Positions 1 through 14,148 of a stretch of DNA of 64,000 bases are shown piece by piece. Source of the DNA: Lelliottia jeotgali (GTDB taxonomy: Bacteria > Pseudomonadota > Gammaproteobacteria > Enterobacterales > Enterobacteriaceae). The position numbers were made by a program, and so were the translations under genes. Below the pieces are notes generated by a model. The model did no database searches and had not been told where the DNA came from. It was given only the letters and a program-made list of their open reading frames with translations. Every line of letters starts with the position of its first letter. Positions within the stretch are counted from its first letter, which is position 1. Location of the stretch: NCBI GenBank assembly GCA_002271215.1, contig CP018628.1, positions 2,852,001 through 2,916,000 on the forward strand, read 5' to 3'.

Positions 1-916
1 CGTGAGCAGCCATACCGGATGCCAGTACGGTGACGCTGGAGAAAATCAGCACGCCCCACTGGAAGGTTTTGCCTGCCACGTACAGCATGATTTCTGGCTG
101 AGACGCATCCGGATCTTTAAAGCGCGAGATGTCCGGGAAGTACAGCTGCAGGAAGTAAGAGGCGCCAATAAACACCAGGCCCCCCAGCAGCGCAGTCAGC
201 AGAATCGCACGCGGAATCACGCGCTCGGCGTCTTTGGTCTCTTCGGACAGAGAAGAGATACCGTCAAAGCCGAGGAACGAGAAGCACAGGATAGTTGCAC
301 CGGTAATCATCGGCACCACGTGTGCGCCTTCAGACCAGAACGGACGGGTGCTGGTCAGCGTACCTGCACCTTCACCATGCGCCACACCGTAGATGATCAT
401 CCCGACGATAACCGCCACGATGCCCATCTGCAGAATCACGATCAGGGTGTTGAAGTTAGCGACGGTCTTGATGCTGCGCAGGTTAGAGATGGTCATAAAG
501 GCCACCAGTGCGACAACAAAGATCCACGAAGGTACGGAAGGCACCAGCGCTTCAAAGTAAATTTTAGCCAGCAGAATGTTGATCATCGGCATGAACAGGT
601 AGTCCAGCAGTGATGACCAGCCCACCATAAAGCCGACAGCCGGGCTAATGGATTTCTGAGCATAGGTGTACGCAGAGCCAGCGGACGGGAAACGGCGAAC
701 CAGTTTGCCGTAGCTCAACGCGGTAAAGAGAATAGCGATCAGCGCAAAGGCATACGCCGTTGCAACGTGACCGTCAGTGAGGCCTGAAACGATACCAAAC
801 GTATCGAACAGCGTCATTGGCTGCATATAGGCAAGGCCCATCATGACAACCGGAATCAACGTAAGTGTTTTACGTAATTCCACGCGAGAGGTTTTTGGAG
901 TAGCGTTATGCGACAT
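1..916 (-). CDS. plaP: PlaP (YeeF) low-affinity putrescine importer, N-terminal 305 codons (3' end outside window)
   Basis: Inner-membrane amino acid-polyamine-organocation (APC) transporter that imports putrescine; in E. coli this supports pili-driven surface motility. The reverse strand reads [16 protein letters not shown] followed by a continuous run of hydrophobic helices and matches E. coli PlaP from memory almost throughout, including the helix-1 region [18 protein letters not shown]. The start ATG at 916 is preceded by AAAGGAGAAAACTA, a strong ribosome binding site. The family protein is about 450 residues, so roughly one third is missing beyond base 1. Its upstream neighbour on the same strand is yeeY, separated from it by a terminator. 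Confidence 0.93.
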   Translation of the reverse strand, partial: MSHNATPKTSRVELRKTLTLIPVVMMGLAYMQPMTLFDTFGIVSGLTDGHVATAYAFALIAILFTALSYGKLVRRFPSAGSAYTYAQKSISPAVGFMVGWSSLLDYLFMPMINILLAKIYFEALVPSVPSWIFVVALVAFMTISNLRSIKTVANFNTLIVILQMGIVAVIVGMIIYGVAHGEGAGTLTSTRPFWSEGAHVVPMITGATILCFSFLGFDGISSLSEETKDAERVIPRAILLTALLGGLVFIGASYFLQLYFPDISRFKDPDASQPEIMLYVAGKTFQWGVLIFSSVTVLASGMAAH

Positions 917-1066
917 TAGTTTTCTCCTTTACGGTGAAAACCGCCACGTAAGCAAAAGATTGCCCCATTTTCTGGATTCCTCAGCGACAACAACTGTCGG
1001 ATTTTAGTAAGTATCTATCCGGTACGAAGCCCGGCCTCTTTGTTTTTAAATGGCGTTTGTTACATG

Positions 1067-1103
1067 CAAAAAAAATAACCGACGCCTTTTATATCGTCGG
1101 TTA
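1067..1103 (-). terminator. Rho-independent terminator downstream of yeeY
   Basis: A nine-base stem TAACCGACG (1076-1084) pairs with CGTCGGTTA (1095-1103) around a ten-base loop. On the minus strand it is followed by a run of eight T. It ends the yeeZ-yeeY transcript before plaP. The rest of 917-1189 shows no gene; the plaP promoter must lie here but I cannot place it confidently. Confidence 0.75.
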
Positions 1104-1189
1104 ATCTCATTTTTTTGCAGCGGCGCATTTTGCCCCATCTTTGGCATAAAAGGCAATAGATTCATAAGCCGTTCACGATTTTCTTTTTA

Positions 1190-2119
1190 CTAAGCGGTTG
1201 ATATTCCGCCCTCCGGCAAAGTGTAAACGGCAGCGATAGCACTATTTGCTAAAATCTCATCTCGCCACCACGCGCTGGCAAGCCCGGCGGTTTGCTCATT
1301 CCACCCCACCCACACCGATTCGCTGTTGGTTTGCGCCAGTACTTGTTTTTCCACCAACGCCCCGCTTTCAATAAATCGCTGTGCCAGATATCGCGGTAAA
1401 TAGCCGCAGCCCAGCCCGCTAATTTGCAGTTCGAGTTTGGTTTTAAAATCAAAAACAGTAATCGCTTCCTGATCCTCCAGCAATTGCGAAGAGATAGCGC
1501 ACTCTGGCAGAGAGCTATCTCCCACCACAATCGCACGGCAACCTTTTATGACGCGACGCGGTATGGGCTCGGGTTCCTGAGCAAGGGGATGATGTGGCGC
1601 CACCACAAACACCTGTTCAAGGGTGCCAATGCGGGAAAAACCAAAATCACTCGACTGAGGCGGGTCACGTAACGCGCCGACGATAATATCCGCACGCCCT
1701 TGTGTCAGAGCTTCCCAGGAACCGCCCAGTACACCATTGATAAATTTAAGACGGGTAACGCTGTGGCGTTGGTAAAACGCTTCAATCAGCGGCGAGAGTA
1801 AAGAGAAAGGAAAAGTATCGTCCACCCCGATGACCAGCTCGTTTTCCCAGCCCTGGTGCAGTTTCACTGCCTGCTTTTCCAGCTCGCGCACCGTATGCAG
1901 AACTTCGCGCCCTTTTTCGAGCAGCATCTGGCCTGTTCGCGTGAAACGCGCACGGTGCCCGCTGCGGTCCAGCAGCTGGATATTGAGGTCACTTTCGAGC
2001 TTGTGAACGGTGTAGCTCAAGGCCGAGGGGGTTTTGTAGAGCTTCGCCGACGCGGCGGCAAAACTCCCCTCTTTTTCGAGTGCATCGAGGATAATCAGAA
2101 CATCCAGCAGCGGTTTCAT
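1190..2119 (-). CDS. yeeY: YeeY, LysR-family transcriptional regulator
   Basis: DNA-binding regulator of about 309 residues, the usual LysR length. The N-terminal winged helix-turn-helix (residues about 1-60) is seen in LEKEGSFAAASAKLYKTPSA and SYTVHKLESDLN. The C-terminal effector-binding domain runs from about residue 90. It is nearly identical in layout to E. coli YeeY, whose effector and targets are not well known. I chose ATG 2119 (MKPLLDVL), which matches the E. coli start; the longer frame begins with TTG at 2131. It lies just downstream of yeeZ on the same strand (about 40 bases), so the two are probably cotranscribed. Confidence 0.9.
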   Translation of the reverse strand: MKPLLDVLIILDALEKEGSFAAASAKLYKTPSALSYTVHKLESDLNIQLLDRSGHRARFTRTGQMLLEKGREVLHTVRELEKQAVKLHQGWENELVIGVDDTFPFSLLSPLIEAFYQRHSVTRLKFINGVLGGSWEALTQGRADIIVGALRDPPQSSDFGFSRIGTLEQVFVVAPHHPLAQEPEPIPRRVIKGCRAIVVGDSSLPECAISSQLLEDQEAITVFDFKTKLELQISGLGCGYLPRYLAQRFIESGALVEKQVLAQTNSESVWVGWNEQTAGLASAWWRDEILANSAIAAVYTLPEGGISTA

Positions 2120-2160
2120 GTTCGCCCCCAAAAGGTGTGCGATAGAACCCGCTGGCGGGG

Positions 2161-2985
2161 TTATTCCATTGGCATTACCAGCGGATCGGGATATTGATAC
2201 TCAAATCCCAGTTCACGACAAATACGATTGCCATCAATCACTTTGCCTTGCCCTTCCCCGGATGCATCGCGAAATTGCGGCGGCTCAAGCCCAAGCTGTC
2301 GGGCCATCACGGGATAAAATGTGCTACGCGCCGGATGATAGGGCGCACATATATTATAGATGTGCCCGCCCTTTGGAGCCTGCAACAGGAGTGTAATTGC
2401 GCCGATAACATCCTCAAGATGCACAAGATTGACACCATGATGACCATTTGGTGCGGTTTTACCGGCAAAGAAGCGTCCCGGATGACGCTCCGGCCCAACC
2501 AAGCCCGCGAGGCGCAAAATATCCACCTGGGTACCGGGTAAATTATGCAGCCAGTCTTCCAGCTCTTTCAGCACCCGGCCGCTGGCGGTGACAGGCGCCC
2601 GCGCGGTGCTCTCTTTGACGGTCCCTTCAATATCACCATACACCGACGTTGAACTGGTAAAGATTATGCGCGGAATATGATGGGCCAGCGCGCTATCCAC
2701 AATTTCCTGCATCGCCTGAAGGTAAAAAGTCTCTCCTGGGCCGCTGCGACGAGCGGGAAGCGTAATAACCAGCGCATCCACATTCATCAACGTATCGAGA
2801 TCGTCCGTATCGCAAACCAGCTCCGGTTCCAGGCGTAACTCGACACCCTCTATGCCGCACATGCGCGCGGCCTCGACGCCATCCACCGTGGTTTTGCTAC
2901 CGGTCACCTGCCAGCCTCGTGCCGTTAATGACATTGCCAGCGGCATACCTAACCATCCTAAACCGACAATTGCGACCTTCTTCAT
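2161..2985 (-). CDS. yeeZ: YeeZ, NAD(P)-binding epimerase/reductase-like protein
   Basis: A 274-residue Rossmann-fold protein of the extended SDR/epimerase superfamily. The N-terminus VAIVGLGWLGMPLAMSL carries the GxGxxG dinucleotide-binding motif, and IIFTSSTSVYGDIEG resembles the SDR Ser/Tyr region, although the usual YxxxK is not obvious. Length and sequence match E. coli YeeZ, whose substrate is unknown. It is divergent from the his operon, sharing the 2986-3160 intergenic region, and leads a two-gene unit with yeeY. Confidence 0.88.
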   Translation of the reverse strand: MKKVAIVGLGWLGMPLAMSLTARGWQVTGSKTTVDGVEAARMCGIEGVELRLEPELVCDTDDLDTLMNVDALVITLPARRSGPGETFYLQAMQEIVDSALAHHIPRIIFTSSTSVYGDIEGTVKESTARAPVTASGRVLKELEDWLHNLPGTQVDILRLAGLVGPERHPGRFFAGKTAPNGHHGVNLVHLEDVIGAITLLLQAPKGGHIYNICAPYHPARSTFYPVMARQLGLEPPQFRDASGEGQGKVIDGNRICRELGFEYQYPDPLVMPME

Positions 2986-3091
2986 GCGTTCTCTCCTGGC
3001 TTATACGCGTCTGACTTAAGGCTACGCCAGCACTGCGGAACTGACAATTCATAGCATCAATATGAAATGAATTAATGATAGAAAAAAGCCC

Positions 3092-3121
3092 TTGCTAAAC
3101 GCTGTGGATATGGTTTAGGTT
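3092..3121 (+). promoter_or_regulatory. Histidine operon promoter
   Basis: A -35 candidate TTGCTA (3092-3097) and a -10 TAGGTT (3116-3121) are 18 bases apart. The stretch TTTAGGTTAAAAGACATCAG around the -10 is nearly identical to the E. coli/Salmonella his promoter, where a GC-rich discriminator confers stringent control. Transcription would start near 3128, about 33 bases before hisL. The assignment rests on similarity to the known promoter. Confidence 0.65.
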
Positions 3122-3160
3122 AAAAGACATCAGATGCATAAGCATTCACAGAGAATTTAT

Positions 3161-3211
3161 ATGACACGCGTTCCTTTTAAAAACCACCATCATCACCATC
3201 ATCCTGACTAG
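3161..3211 (+). CDS. hisL: HisL, his operon leader peptide
   Basis: A 16-residue peptide [16 protein letters not shown]. Ribosome stalling at the run of His codons when charged tRNA-His is scarce lets the antiterminator form and the operon be read. The familiar enterobacterial peptide is [16 protein letters not shown] with seven consecutive His codons. Here the first of these is AAC (Asn), leaving six, and Gln5 is Pro. The frame opens 16 bases after TAAGCATTCACAGAG, as in E. coli, and is followed by the attenuator hairpin at 3275. Confidence 0.92.
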   Translation: MTRVPFKNHHHHHHPD

Positions 3212-3274
3212 TCTTTCAGGCGATGTGTGCTGGGAGACATTCAGATCTTCCAGTGGTGCGAGAACGCAAGAGAG

Positions 3275-3310
3275 AGCCCCCGGAAGATCATCTTCCGGGG
3301 GCTTTTTTTT
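3275..3310 (+). terminator. his attenuator (Rho-independent terminator)
   Basis: A 13-bp perfect stem starting AGCCCCCGGAAGA (3275-3287) and closing at 3291-3303, with a three-base loop, is followed by a run of eight T. It lies between hisL and hisG and is the classical terminator arm of his attenuation. The upstream stretch 3213-3270 would hold the competing pause and antiterminator pairings. Confidence 0.9.
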
Positions 3311-3345
3311 GGACCGTATCCAGACAGGGTAATAAGGACAACAAC

Positions 3346-4245
3346 ATGTTAGATAACTCACGTTTACGCATAGCTATTCAAAAATCAGGCCGCCTGAGCG
3401 ACGATTCACGCGAATTACTTTCCCGCTGCGGGATCAAAATTAACCTGCACACGCAGCGCTTAATCGCCCTCGCCGAGAACATGCCGATCGATATCCTGCG
3501 CGTTCGCGATGACGATATCCCTGGTCTGGTGATGGATGGCGTGGTTGATCTCGGTATCATCGGCGAAAACGTGCTGGAAGAAGAGCTGCTGACCCGTCGT
3601 GCACAGGGCGAAGACCCGCGCTACTTCACCCTGCGTCGTCTGGATTTCGGCGGCTGCCGCCTGTCGCTGGCTACCGCCGTCGATGAAGCCTGGGACGGTC
3701 CTGCTGGGCTGAACGGCAAGCGAATTGCCACCTCTTACCCTCACCTGTTGAAACGCTACCTCGATCAAAAAGGCGTGCAGTTCAAATCCTGTCTGCTGAA
3801 CGGTTCTGTTGAAGTGGCTCCGCGTGCCGGTCTGGCCGATGCCATTTGCGACCTGGTCTCAACCGGCGCGACGCTTGAAGCCAACGGCCTGCGTGAGGTG
3901 GAAGTGATTTATCGCTCGAAAGCGTGCCTGATTCAGCGCGACGGCGAAATGCCGGACGCTAAACAGCAGTTGATCGACCGCCTGCTGACCCGTATTCAGG
4001 GCGTGATTCAGGCGCGCGAATCGAAATACATCATGATGCACGCCCCTACCGAACGTCTCGATGAAGTGATTGCCCTGCTGCCAGGCGCGGAACGTCCAAC
4101 CATTCTGCCGCTGGCGGGCGATCAGCAGCGCGTGGCGATGCACATGGTCAGCAGCGAAACCCTGTTCTGGGAAACCATGGAAAAGCTGAAAGCCCTGGGT
4201 GCCAGCTCCATTCTGGTGCTGCCAATTGAGAAAATGATGGAGTAA
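3346..4245 (+). CDS. hisG: HisG, ATP phosphoribosyltransferase
   Basis: First step of histidine synthesis: ATP plus PRPP gives phosphoribosyl-ATP; the enzyme is feedback-inhibited by histidine. It is 299 residues, the long hexameric form with a C-terminal regulatory ACT-like domain (from about residue 225). The start ATG 3346 ([17 protein letters not shown]) is preceded by AATAAGGACAACAAC with an AAGGA site; the frame stays open upstream through the attenuator, but that is not coding. It is followed by a BIME repeat and then hisD. Confidence 0.97.
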   Translation: MLDNSRLRIAIQKSGRLSDDSRELLSRCGIKINLHTQRLIALAENMPIDILRVRDDDIPGLVMDGVVDLGIIGENVLEEELLTRRAQGEDPRYFTLRRLDFGGCRLSLATAVDEAWDGPAGLNGKRIATSYPHLLKRYLDQKGVQFKSCLLNGSVEVAPRAGLADAICDLVSTGATLEANGLREVEVIYRSKACLIQRDGEMPDAKQQLIDRLLTRIQGVIQARESKYIMMHAPTERLDEVIALLPGAERPTILPLAGDQQRVAMHMVSSETLFWETMEKLKALGASSILVLPIEKMME

Positions 4246-4256
4246 TTCCACTCATG

Positions 4257-4327
4257 TTGCCCGGTGGCGTTTTGCTTACCGGGCCTACAAGACCCGTAGG
4301 TCGGATAAGCAACGCGCCATCCGGCAA
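4257..4327. repeat. REP/BIME palindromic element between hisG and hisD
   Basis: TTGCCCGGTGGCG...TTACCGGGCCTAC faces GTAGGTCGGATAAGC...CCATCCGGCAA. These are two inverted REP units around a short spacer. REP elements are known at this same hisG-hisD junction in Salmonella and E. coli, where they stabilise upstream mRNA. They lie in a 96-base gap inside the operon. Confidence 0.85.
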
Positions 4328-4341
4328 AAAGGAAGACGATT

Positions 4342-9846
<5,505 letters not shown>

Positions 9847-9853
<7 letters not shown>

Positions 9854-10458
9854 CTGAACAACAACGGGCGCAGCTGGACTGGGAAAAAACGGACGGATTA
9901 TTGCCGGTGGTTGTGCAACATGCCGTCTCTGGCGAAGTCCTGATGCTGGGCTATATGAACCAGGATGCGCTGAGTACGACGCTTGAAAGTGGAAAAGTGA
10001 CCTTTTTCTCGCGCACCAAACAGCGTCTGTGGACCAAGGGCGAATCGTCCGGCCATTTCCTCAATGTGGTGAGCATTACCCCTGACTGTGATAACGACAC
10101 CCTGCTGGTGCTGGCAAACCCGATCGGGCCAACCTGCCACCTGGGCACCAGCAGCTGTTTTGGCGACGCGAGCCACCAGTGGCTGTTCCTGTATCAGCTT
10201 GAGCAACTGCTTGCGGAACGTAAAACTGCCGATCCGGAAAGTTCATATACGGCGAAACTTTACGCCAGCGGAACCAAGCGCATTGCGCAGAAAGTCGGGG
10301 AAGAAGGCGTTGAAACGGCACTGGCGGCAACCGTAAACGATCGCGATGAGCTGACCAATGAAGCGTCGGATTTGATGTATCACCTGCTGGTATTGCTCCA
10401 GGATCAGGAGCTGGATTTAACGGCGGTGATTGAGAATTTGCGTAAGCGACACAAATAA
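9847..10458 (+). CDS. hisI: HisI (HisIE), bifunctional phosphoribosyl-AMP cyclohydrolase / phosphoribosyl-ATP pyrophosphatase
   Basis: Steps two and three of the pathway on one 203-residue chain. The N-terminal cyclohydrolase (about 1-115) shows the zinc/metal residues in [10 protein letters not shown] and [12 protein letters not shown]. The C-terminal pyrophosphohydrolase (about 118-203) shows the MazG-like helical motif [11 protein letters not shown] and [11 protein letters not shown]. It is the last his gene, followed within a few bases by a terminator. Confidence 0.97.
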
Positions 10459-10490
10459 AAAAGACCGGGGAAACCCGGTCTTTTTTTTGC
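10457..10490. terminator. Bidirectional Rho-independent terminator between hisI and wzzB
   Basis: GACCGGG (10463-10469) pairs with CCCGGTC (10474-10480) around GAAA, flanked by an A-run on the left and eight T on the right. It can end the his operon on the plus strand and wzzB on the minus strand, since both genes stop within 20 bases of it. Confidence 0.9.
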
Positions 10491-10497
10491 CTGCTTA

Positions 10498-11478
10498 CTA
10501 GGCTCTTGGTTTGTAGTTACGCAGCGCGTTACGCCCCAGCACCACACCGGAACCGATAATCCCGCCCAGCAGCACGGCCAGAATCAGCGTAATCGCTTTC
10601 TTCGGGCTGTCGCGACGGATAGGCAGGTCTGGTTTCATCACATAACGGTAGGCATGGATGGTTGACGGATCAACATTCAGATTCTGAATATCCAGCAAGT
10701 TCTGTTTGGTCTGATAATAGGCCGGGGAGAAGACCAGCGGACGAGTTGACTCATTCTGAATCATGGAGTTCAACGCTTCGCTACCCAGCAGGAACATGGT
10801 GTCCTGCGTGACGTCCTGGGTTTGTTGGATTTGCGGTGAAGTGATTTTCGCCGCCTGAGCGAACTTCAACGCCTCAGCGATTTGTTTGATTCGAAGGTCT
10901 TTTTGTTCCTGAGCCACTTTTTCCTGGTTTTCCAGAGAATCATTCAGGGCTGTGATTTGCTGTTTAATATTGTCTTTAAGGTCAACATCCAGCTCTTTAG
11001 CAGTCTGCTCATCAACTTGCTGAATATACTGTGCCAGTTGTTTCTGCGCGGCTTCAGCGGACTCGCCCACGTAGGAGACATTCAGAGGCAATGGCTGACC
11101 TTTAACAGCGGCATCAATGGTTAATTTTTCAGGCGCTTCCTGGTTATCAAGCGACTGCGCTAACGCCGAAAAAGCAGAGTTAAAACGTCCGACAACACGA
11201 AGTTGTGTATCCAACATGCCTGGAGCAGAAGAACCGTAAAGGATGTTAAGCGCGTTGGTATAGGTAGCGATTTGTGCAGCATCGGGTTGCGTGATGATTG
11301 CACTAGAGGTCCATTTCTCTTTGGCAGTGGCGATATATACACCGGCAAATACGATAGCAACTGCCACAAATGCAGCAATTGTCCATTTCCCACGCCATAG
11401 CTGCATCACCAAATCAATTAAATCTATCTGTTCTGGGTCATTTTGACTTCTGACCTCATTATTGCTGTTCTGGGACAT
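10498..11478 (-). CDS. wzzB: WzzB, O-antigen chain length determinant
   Basis: Inner-membrane polysaccharide copolymerase that sets the modal length of Wzy-polymerised O antigen. It has 326 residues, as in E. coli. Transmembrane helix 1 (about 32-52, AAFVAVAIVFAGVYIA) follows PEQIDLIDLVMQLWRGKW; a long coiled periplasmic domain follows; the C-terminal helix has the Pro/Gly-rich SPKKAITLILAVLLGGIIG. I chose ATG 11478 (MSQNSNNEV), preceded by AAGGATTGT, over the longer frame from 11505. Its presence agrees with a Wzx/Wzy O antigen. Confidence 0.94.
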   Translation of the reverse strand: MSQNSNNEVRSQNDPEQIDLIDLVMQLWRGKWTIAAFVAVAIVFAGVYIATAKEKWTSSAIITQPDAAQIATYTNALNILYGSSAPGMLDTQLRVVGRFNSAFSALAQSLDNQEAPEKLTIDAAVKGQPLPLNVSYVGESAEAAQKQLAQYIQQVDEQTAKELDVDLKDNIKQQITALNDSLENQEKVAQEQKDLRIKQIAEALKFAQAAKITSPQIQQTQDVTQDTMFLLGSEALNSMIQNESTRPLVFSPAYYQTKQNLLDIQNLNVDPSTIHAYRYVMKPDLPIRRDSPKKAITLILAVLLGGIIGSGVVLGRNALRNYKPRA

Positions 11479-11585
11479 ACAATCCTTAACGAAATATCTA
11501 CGCAAAAATAATATTTAGCTAGTGTATCGCTTGTTGGCAAATTTTCTATAAGAATCCTGTGAGTTATCTGCTGACTGGTGAAGTT

Positions 11586-11613
11586 TTGCTTACATCCGGC
11601 TTAGGGGTATGAT
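11586..11613 (+). promoter_or_regulatory. Predicted promoter for uge
   Basis: TTGCTT (11586-11591) and TATGAT (11608-11613) are 16 bases apart, about 56 bases before the uge start. The region 11479-11669 is divergent between wzzB and uge. The call rests only on consensus matches. Confidence 0.4.
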
Positions 11614-11669
11614 GAGCGCCATTGTATTACGCTATGCAGTTAGCGACTTTGAATCTAAAGAGGATGGAT

Positions 11670-12674
11670 ATGAAATTTCTGGTCACCGGTGCAGCAGGTT
11701 TTATTGGCTCAAACGTCAGCAAGCGTCTTTTGGACGCAGGGCATCAGGTTGTCGGGATTGACAATCTCAATGACTATTACGATGTAAATCTGAAGCAAGC
11801 ACGACTGGATCTACTGACATCAGGGAATTTCAGCTTCCACAAGCTCGATCTCGCCGATCGTGAAGGGATGGCAGCGTTGTTTGCCAACGAGAAATTTGAT
11901 CGTGTGATTCATCTGGCGGCCCAGGCAGGTGTACGTTACTCGCTGGAAAACCCACATGCCTACGCGGATGCCAATCTTATCGGCCATCTGAACGTACTGG
12001 AAGGTTGCCGCCATAACAAGGTTCAGCATCTGCTGTATGCTTCTTCAAGTTCGGTTTACGGCTTGAATCGCAAAATGCCCTTCTCGACCGATGATTCAGT
12101 CGATCACCCTGTCTCCCTCTACGCAGCGACCAAGAAAGCTAACGAACTGATGTCGCATACCTATTCGCATCTTTATAATTTGCCAACGACAGGTCTGCGT
12201 TTCTTTACGGTGTATGGCCCGTGGGGTCGCCCGGATATGGCGCTGTTCAAGTTCACGAAAGCGATGCTCGAAGGCAAAAGTATTGATGTGTACAACTACG
12301 GCAAGATGAAGCGTGATTTCACCTACATTGACGATATCGCAGAAGCCATTATCCGTCTGCAGGATGTAATTCCGCAGGCCGATACCAACTGGACGGTGGA
12401 AGAAGGGACGCCAGCAACCAGTTCTGCTCCGTATCGCGTCTATAACATCGGTAACAGCTCGCCGGTTGAACTGATGGATTACATCACTGCGCTGGAAGAG
12501 GCGTTGGGCATTGAGGCTGACAAGAATATGATGCCGATTCAGCCGGGCGACGTACTGGAAACCAGCGCGGATACCAAAGCGCTGTATGAGGTGATTGGCT
12601 TTAAACCGCAGACTTCTGTAAAAGAAGGCGTGAAGAACTTCGTGGACTGGTATCGCGATTTTTATAAAGCCTAA
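11670..12674 (+). CDS. uge: UDP-glucuronate 4-epimerase (Uge-type), makes UDP-galacturonate
   Basis: Extended SDR epimerase of 334 residues that interconverts UDP-GlcA and UDP-GalA. It closely resembles Klebsiella Uge (LspL/Cap1J group): [15 protein letters not shown] holds the NAD motif, ASSSSVYG and YAATKKANE the Ser and YxxxK catalytic residues. In Klebsiella the product feeds capsule and LPS core. Start ATG 11670 follows AAAGAGGATGGAT; an in-frame ATG lies two codons earlier. It converges on ugd, which makes its substrate UDP-GlcA. E. coli K-12 lacks this gene here. Confidence 0.88.
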   Translation: MKFLVTGAAGFIGSNVSKRLLDAGHQVVGIDNLNDYYDVNLKQARLDLLTSGNFSFHKLDLADREGMAALFANEKFDRVIHLAAQAGVRYSLENPHAYADANLIGHLNVLEGCRHNKVQHLLYASSSSVYGLNRKMPFSTDDSVDHPVSLYAATKKANELMSHTYSHLYNLPTTGLRFFTVYGPWGRPDMALFKFTKAMLEGKSIDVYNYGKMKRDFTYIDDIAEAIIRLQDVIPQADTNWTVEEGTPATSSAPYRVYNIGNSSPVELMDYITALEEALGIEADKNMMPIQPGDVLETSADTKALYEVIGFKPQTSVKEGVKNFVDWYRDFYKA

Positions 12675-12708
12675 AAAGACAATGCCCGGTTCAGCCGGGC
12701 ATTGTCTT
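12674..12708. terminator. Terminator between convergent uge and ugd
   Basis: A 14-bp perfect stem begins AAGACAATGCCCGG (12676-12689) and closes at 12695-12708 around a five-base loop. On the minus strand it is followed by TTTTTAG, making it a strong terminator for ugd. On the plus strand the T-tail is shorter but it also sits immediately after uge. Confidence 0.85.
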
Positions 12709-12728
12709 AATGCAGGAAACAAAAAAAA

Positions 12729-13895
12729 TTAATCACTACCAAACAGATCGCGGGTGTAAACTTTGTCCGCCACATCCGCCAGCTCTTCCGCCATGCGGTT
12801 CGAAATAATCACATCTGCTTCTTTCTTAAACGCATCAAGATCGCGAACCACTCTCGAATGGAAGAACTCATCTTCTTTCATCGCCGGTTCAAAGATGATG
12901 ACCTGAACACCCTTCGCCTTGATACGCTTCATAATCCCCTGGATAGAGGACGCGCGGAAGTTATCCGACCCGCTCTTCATAATCAGACGATACACGCCCA
13001 CCACCTTCGGCTGACGAGCCAAAATCGAGTCAGAGATAAAGTCTTTGCGCGTACGGTTCGCTTCAACAATCGCTGAAATCAGGTTGTTTGGCACCGCCTG
13101 ATAGTTAGCCAGCAGCTGTTTGGTATCTTTAGGCAAGCAATAGCCACCGTAACCGAAGGACGGATTGTTATAGTGATTGCCGATACGCGGATCCAGACAA
13201 ACACCTTCGATGATCTGTTTGGTGTTCAATCCCAGGCTTTCCGCATAGCTGTCCAGCTCGTTGAAGAAGGCGACACGCATCGCCAGATAGGTATTGGCGA
13301 AGAGCTTGATTGCCTCAGCTTCAGTCGTATCAGTGAACAGCACATCGATATCTTTCTTGATCGCCCCCTCCTGCAACAGAGCAGCAAAGCGCTCCGCACG
13401 TTCGGAACGCTCACCAATAACAATACGCGAAGGATGAAGGTTGTCGTAAAGCGCCTTACCTTCGCGGAGGAATTCTGGGGAGAAGATCACGTTATCAATA
13501 CCCAGTTTCTCTTTAATGGACTGGGTAAACCCAACCGGGATGGTTGATTTGATGATCATCACCGCACTTGGGTTCAGCGCGACAACGTCCTTAATAACAG
13601 CTTCTACGCTGGAGGTATTGAAGTAGTTGGTCTTCGGATCATAGTCCGTCGGAGTGGCGATAATCACATAATCAGCGCCGCGATATGCATCTTCTTTATC
13701 GGTTGTTGCGCGGAAGTTGAGCGGCTTGTTGGCCAGGTATTCCTCGATCTCTTTGTCAGCAATCGGGGAGATCTTCTGGTTAAGCATATCCACTTTGGCC
13801 TGCACGATATCCAGCGCGACCACTTCATGGTTCTGCGCAATCAGAATACCGTTAGAGAGACCAACATAGCCTGTTCCGGAGATTGTAATTTTCAT
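12729..13895 (-). CDS. ugd: Ugd, UDP-glucose 6-dehydrogenase
   Basis: Oxidises UDP-glucose to UDP-glucuronate with two NAD+. It has 388 residues, the enterobacterial length. The N-terminus [15 protein letters not shown] binds [11 protein letters not shown] contributes substrate contacts; the catalytic cysteine lies in [14 protein letters not shown] (near residue 252). The product is needed for colanic acid (GlcA), for Uge, and for L-Ara4N lipid A modification. In E. coli and Salmonella it is under PmrA, PhoP and Rcs control. The 250-base upstream region has a TATACT -10-like box, but I cannot assign regulator sites. Confidence 0.96.
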   Translation of the reverse strand: MKITISGTGYVGLSNGILIAQNHEVVALDIVQAKVDMLNQKISPIADKEIEEYLANKPLNFRATTDKEDAYRGADYVIIATPTDYDPKTNYFNTSSVEAVIKDVVALNPSAVMIIKSTIPVGFTQSIKEKLGIDNVIFSPEFLREGKALYDNLHPSRIVIGERSERAERFAALLQEGAIKKDIDVLFTDTTEAEAIKLFANTYLAMRVAFFNELDSYAESLGLNTKQIIEGVCLDPRIGNHYNNPSFGYGGYCLPKDTKQLLANYQAVPNNLISAIVEANRTRKDFISDSILARQPKVVGVYRLIMKSGSDNFRASSIQGIMKRIKAKGVQVIIFEPAMKEDEFFHSRVVRDLDAFKKEADVIISNRMAEELADVADKVYTRDLFGSD

Positions 13896-14093
13896 TCGTT
13901 CAACTTCTTCAAGTATGGGTGTCTGGAGGCATTAACAGTGCCACCACAGTATATAACTGTTGAGGTTTTTACCTCTTAAGTTTATGCACTGTCAAGGTAA
14001 AGGCCTTGCTACAAGAGCGGGATAAAACGGTGATTTATACTGCATTGAATGATAGAGGCTGTAAAAAACGAGGCGACACAGGGATTAGGGCAA

Positions 14094-14121
14094 TAAAAAA
14101 GCCCGGTAACAATTACCGGGC
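14094..14121 (-). terminator. Rho-independent terminator downstream of gnd
   Basis: GCCCGGTAA (14101-14109) pairs with TTACCGGGC (14113-14121) with a three-base loop. Minus-strand reading is followed by a run of six T. It would end the O-antigen-gnd transcript just after the gnd stop at 14149. Confidence 0.85.
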
Positions 14122-14148
14122 CTTGCTATGGGACTGAGTTAAATCAGA

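Noticed and set aside
3223..3345. A 41-codon N-terminal extension of hisG
   Set aside because: It would translate through the attenuator hairpin; the known start with AAGGA site is at 3346.
10457..10490. Reading the his terminator as an attenuator for wzzB
   Set aside because: It lies after the stop codons of both convergent genes, so it can only act as a terminator.
13896..14093. A PmrA or Rcs binding site upstream of ugd
   Set aside because: Only an isolated CTTAAG half-site and a TATACT box are visible; no properly spaced direct repeat, so no site is called.
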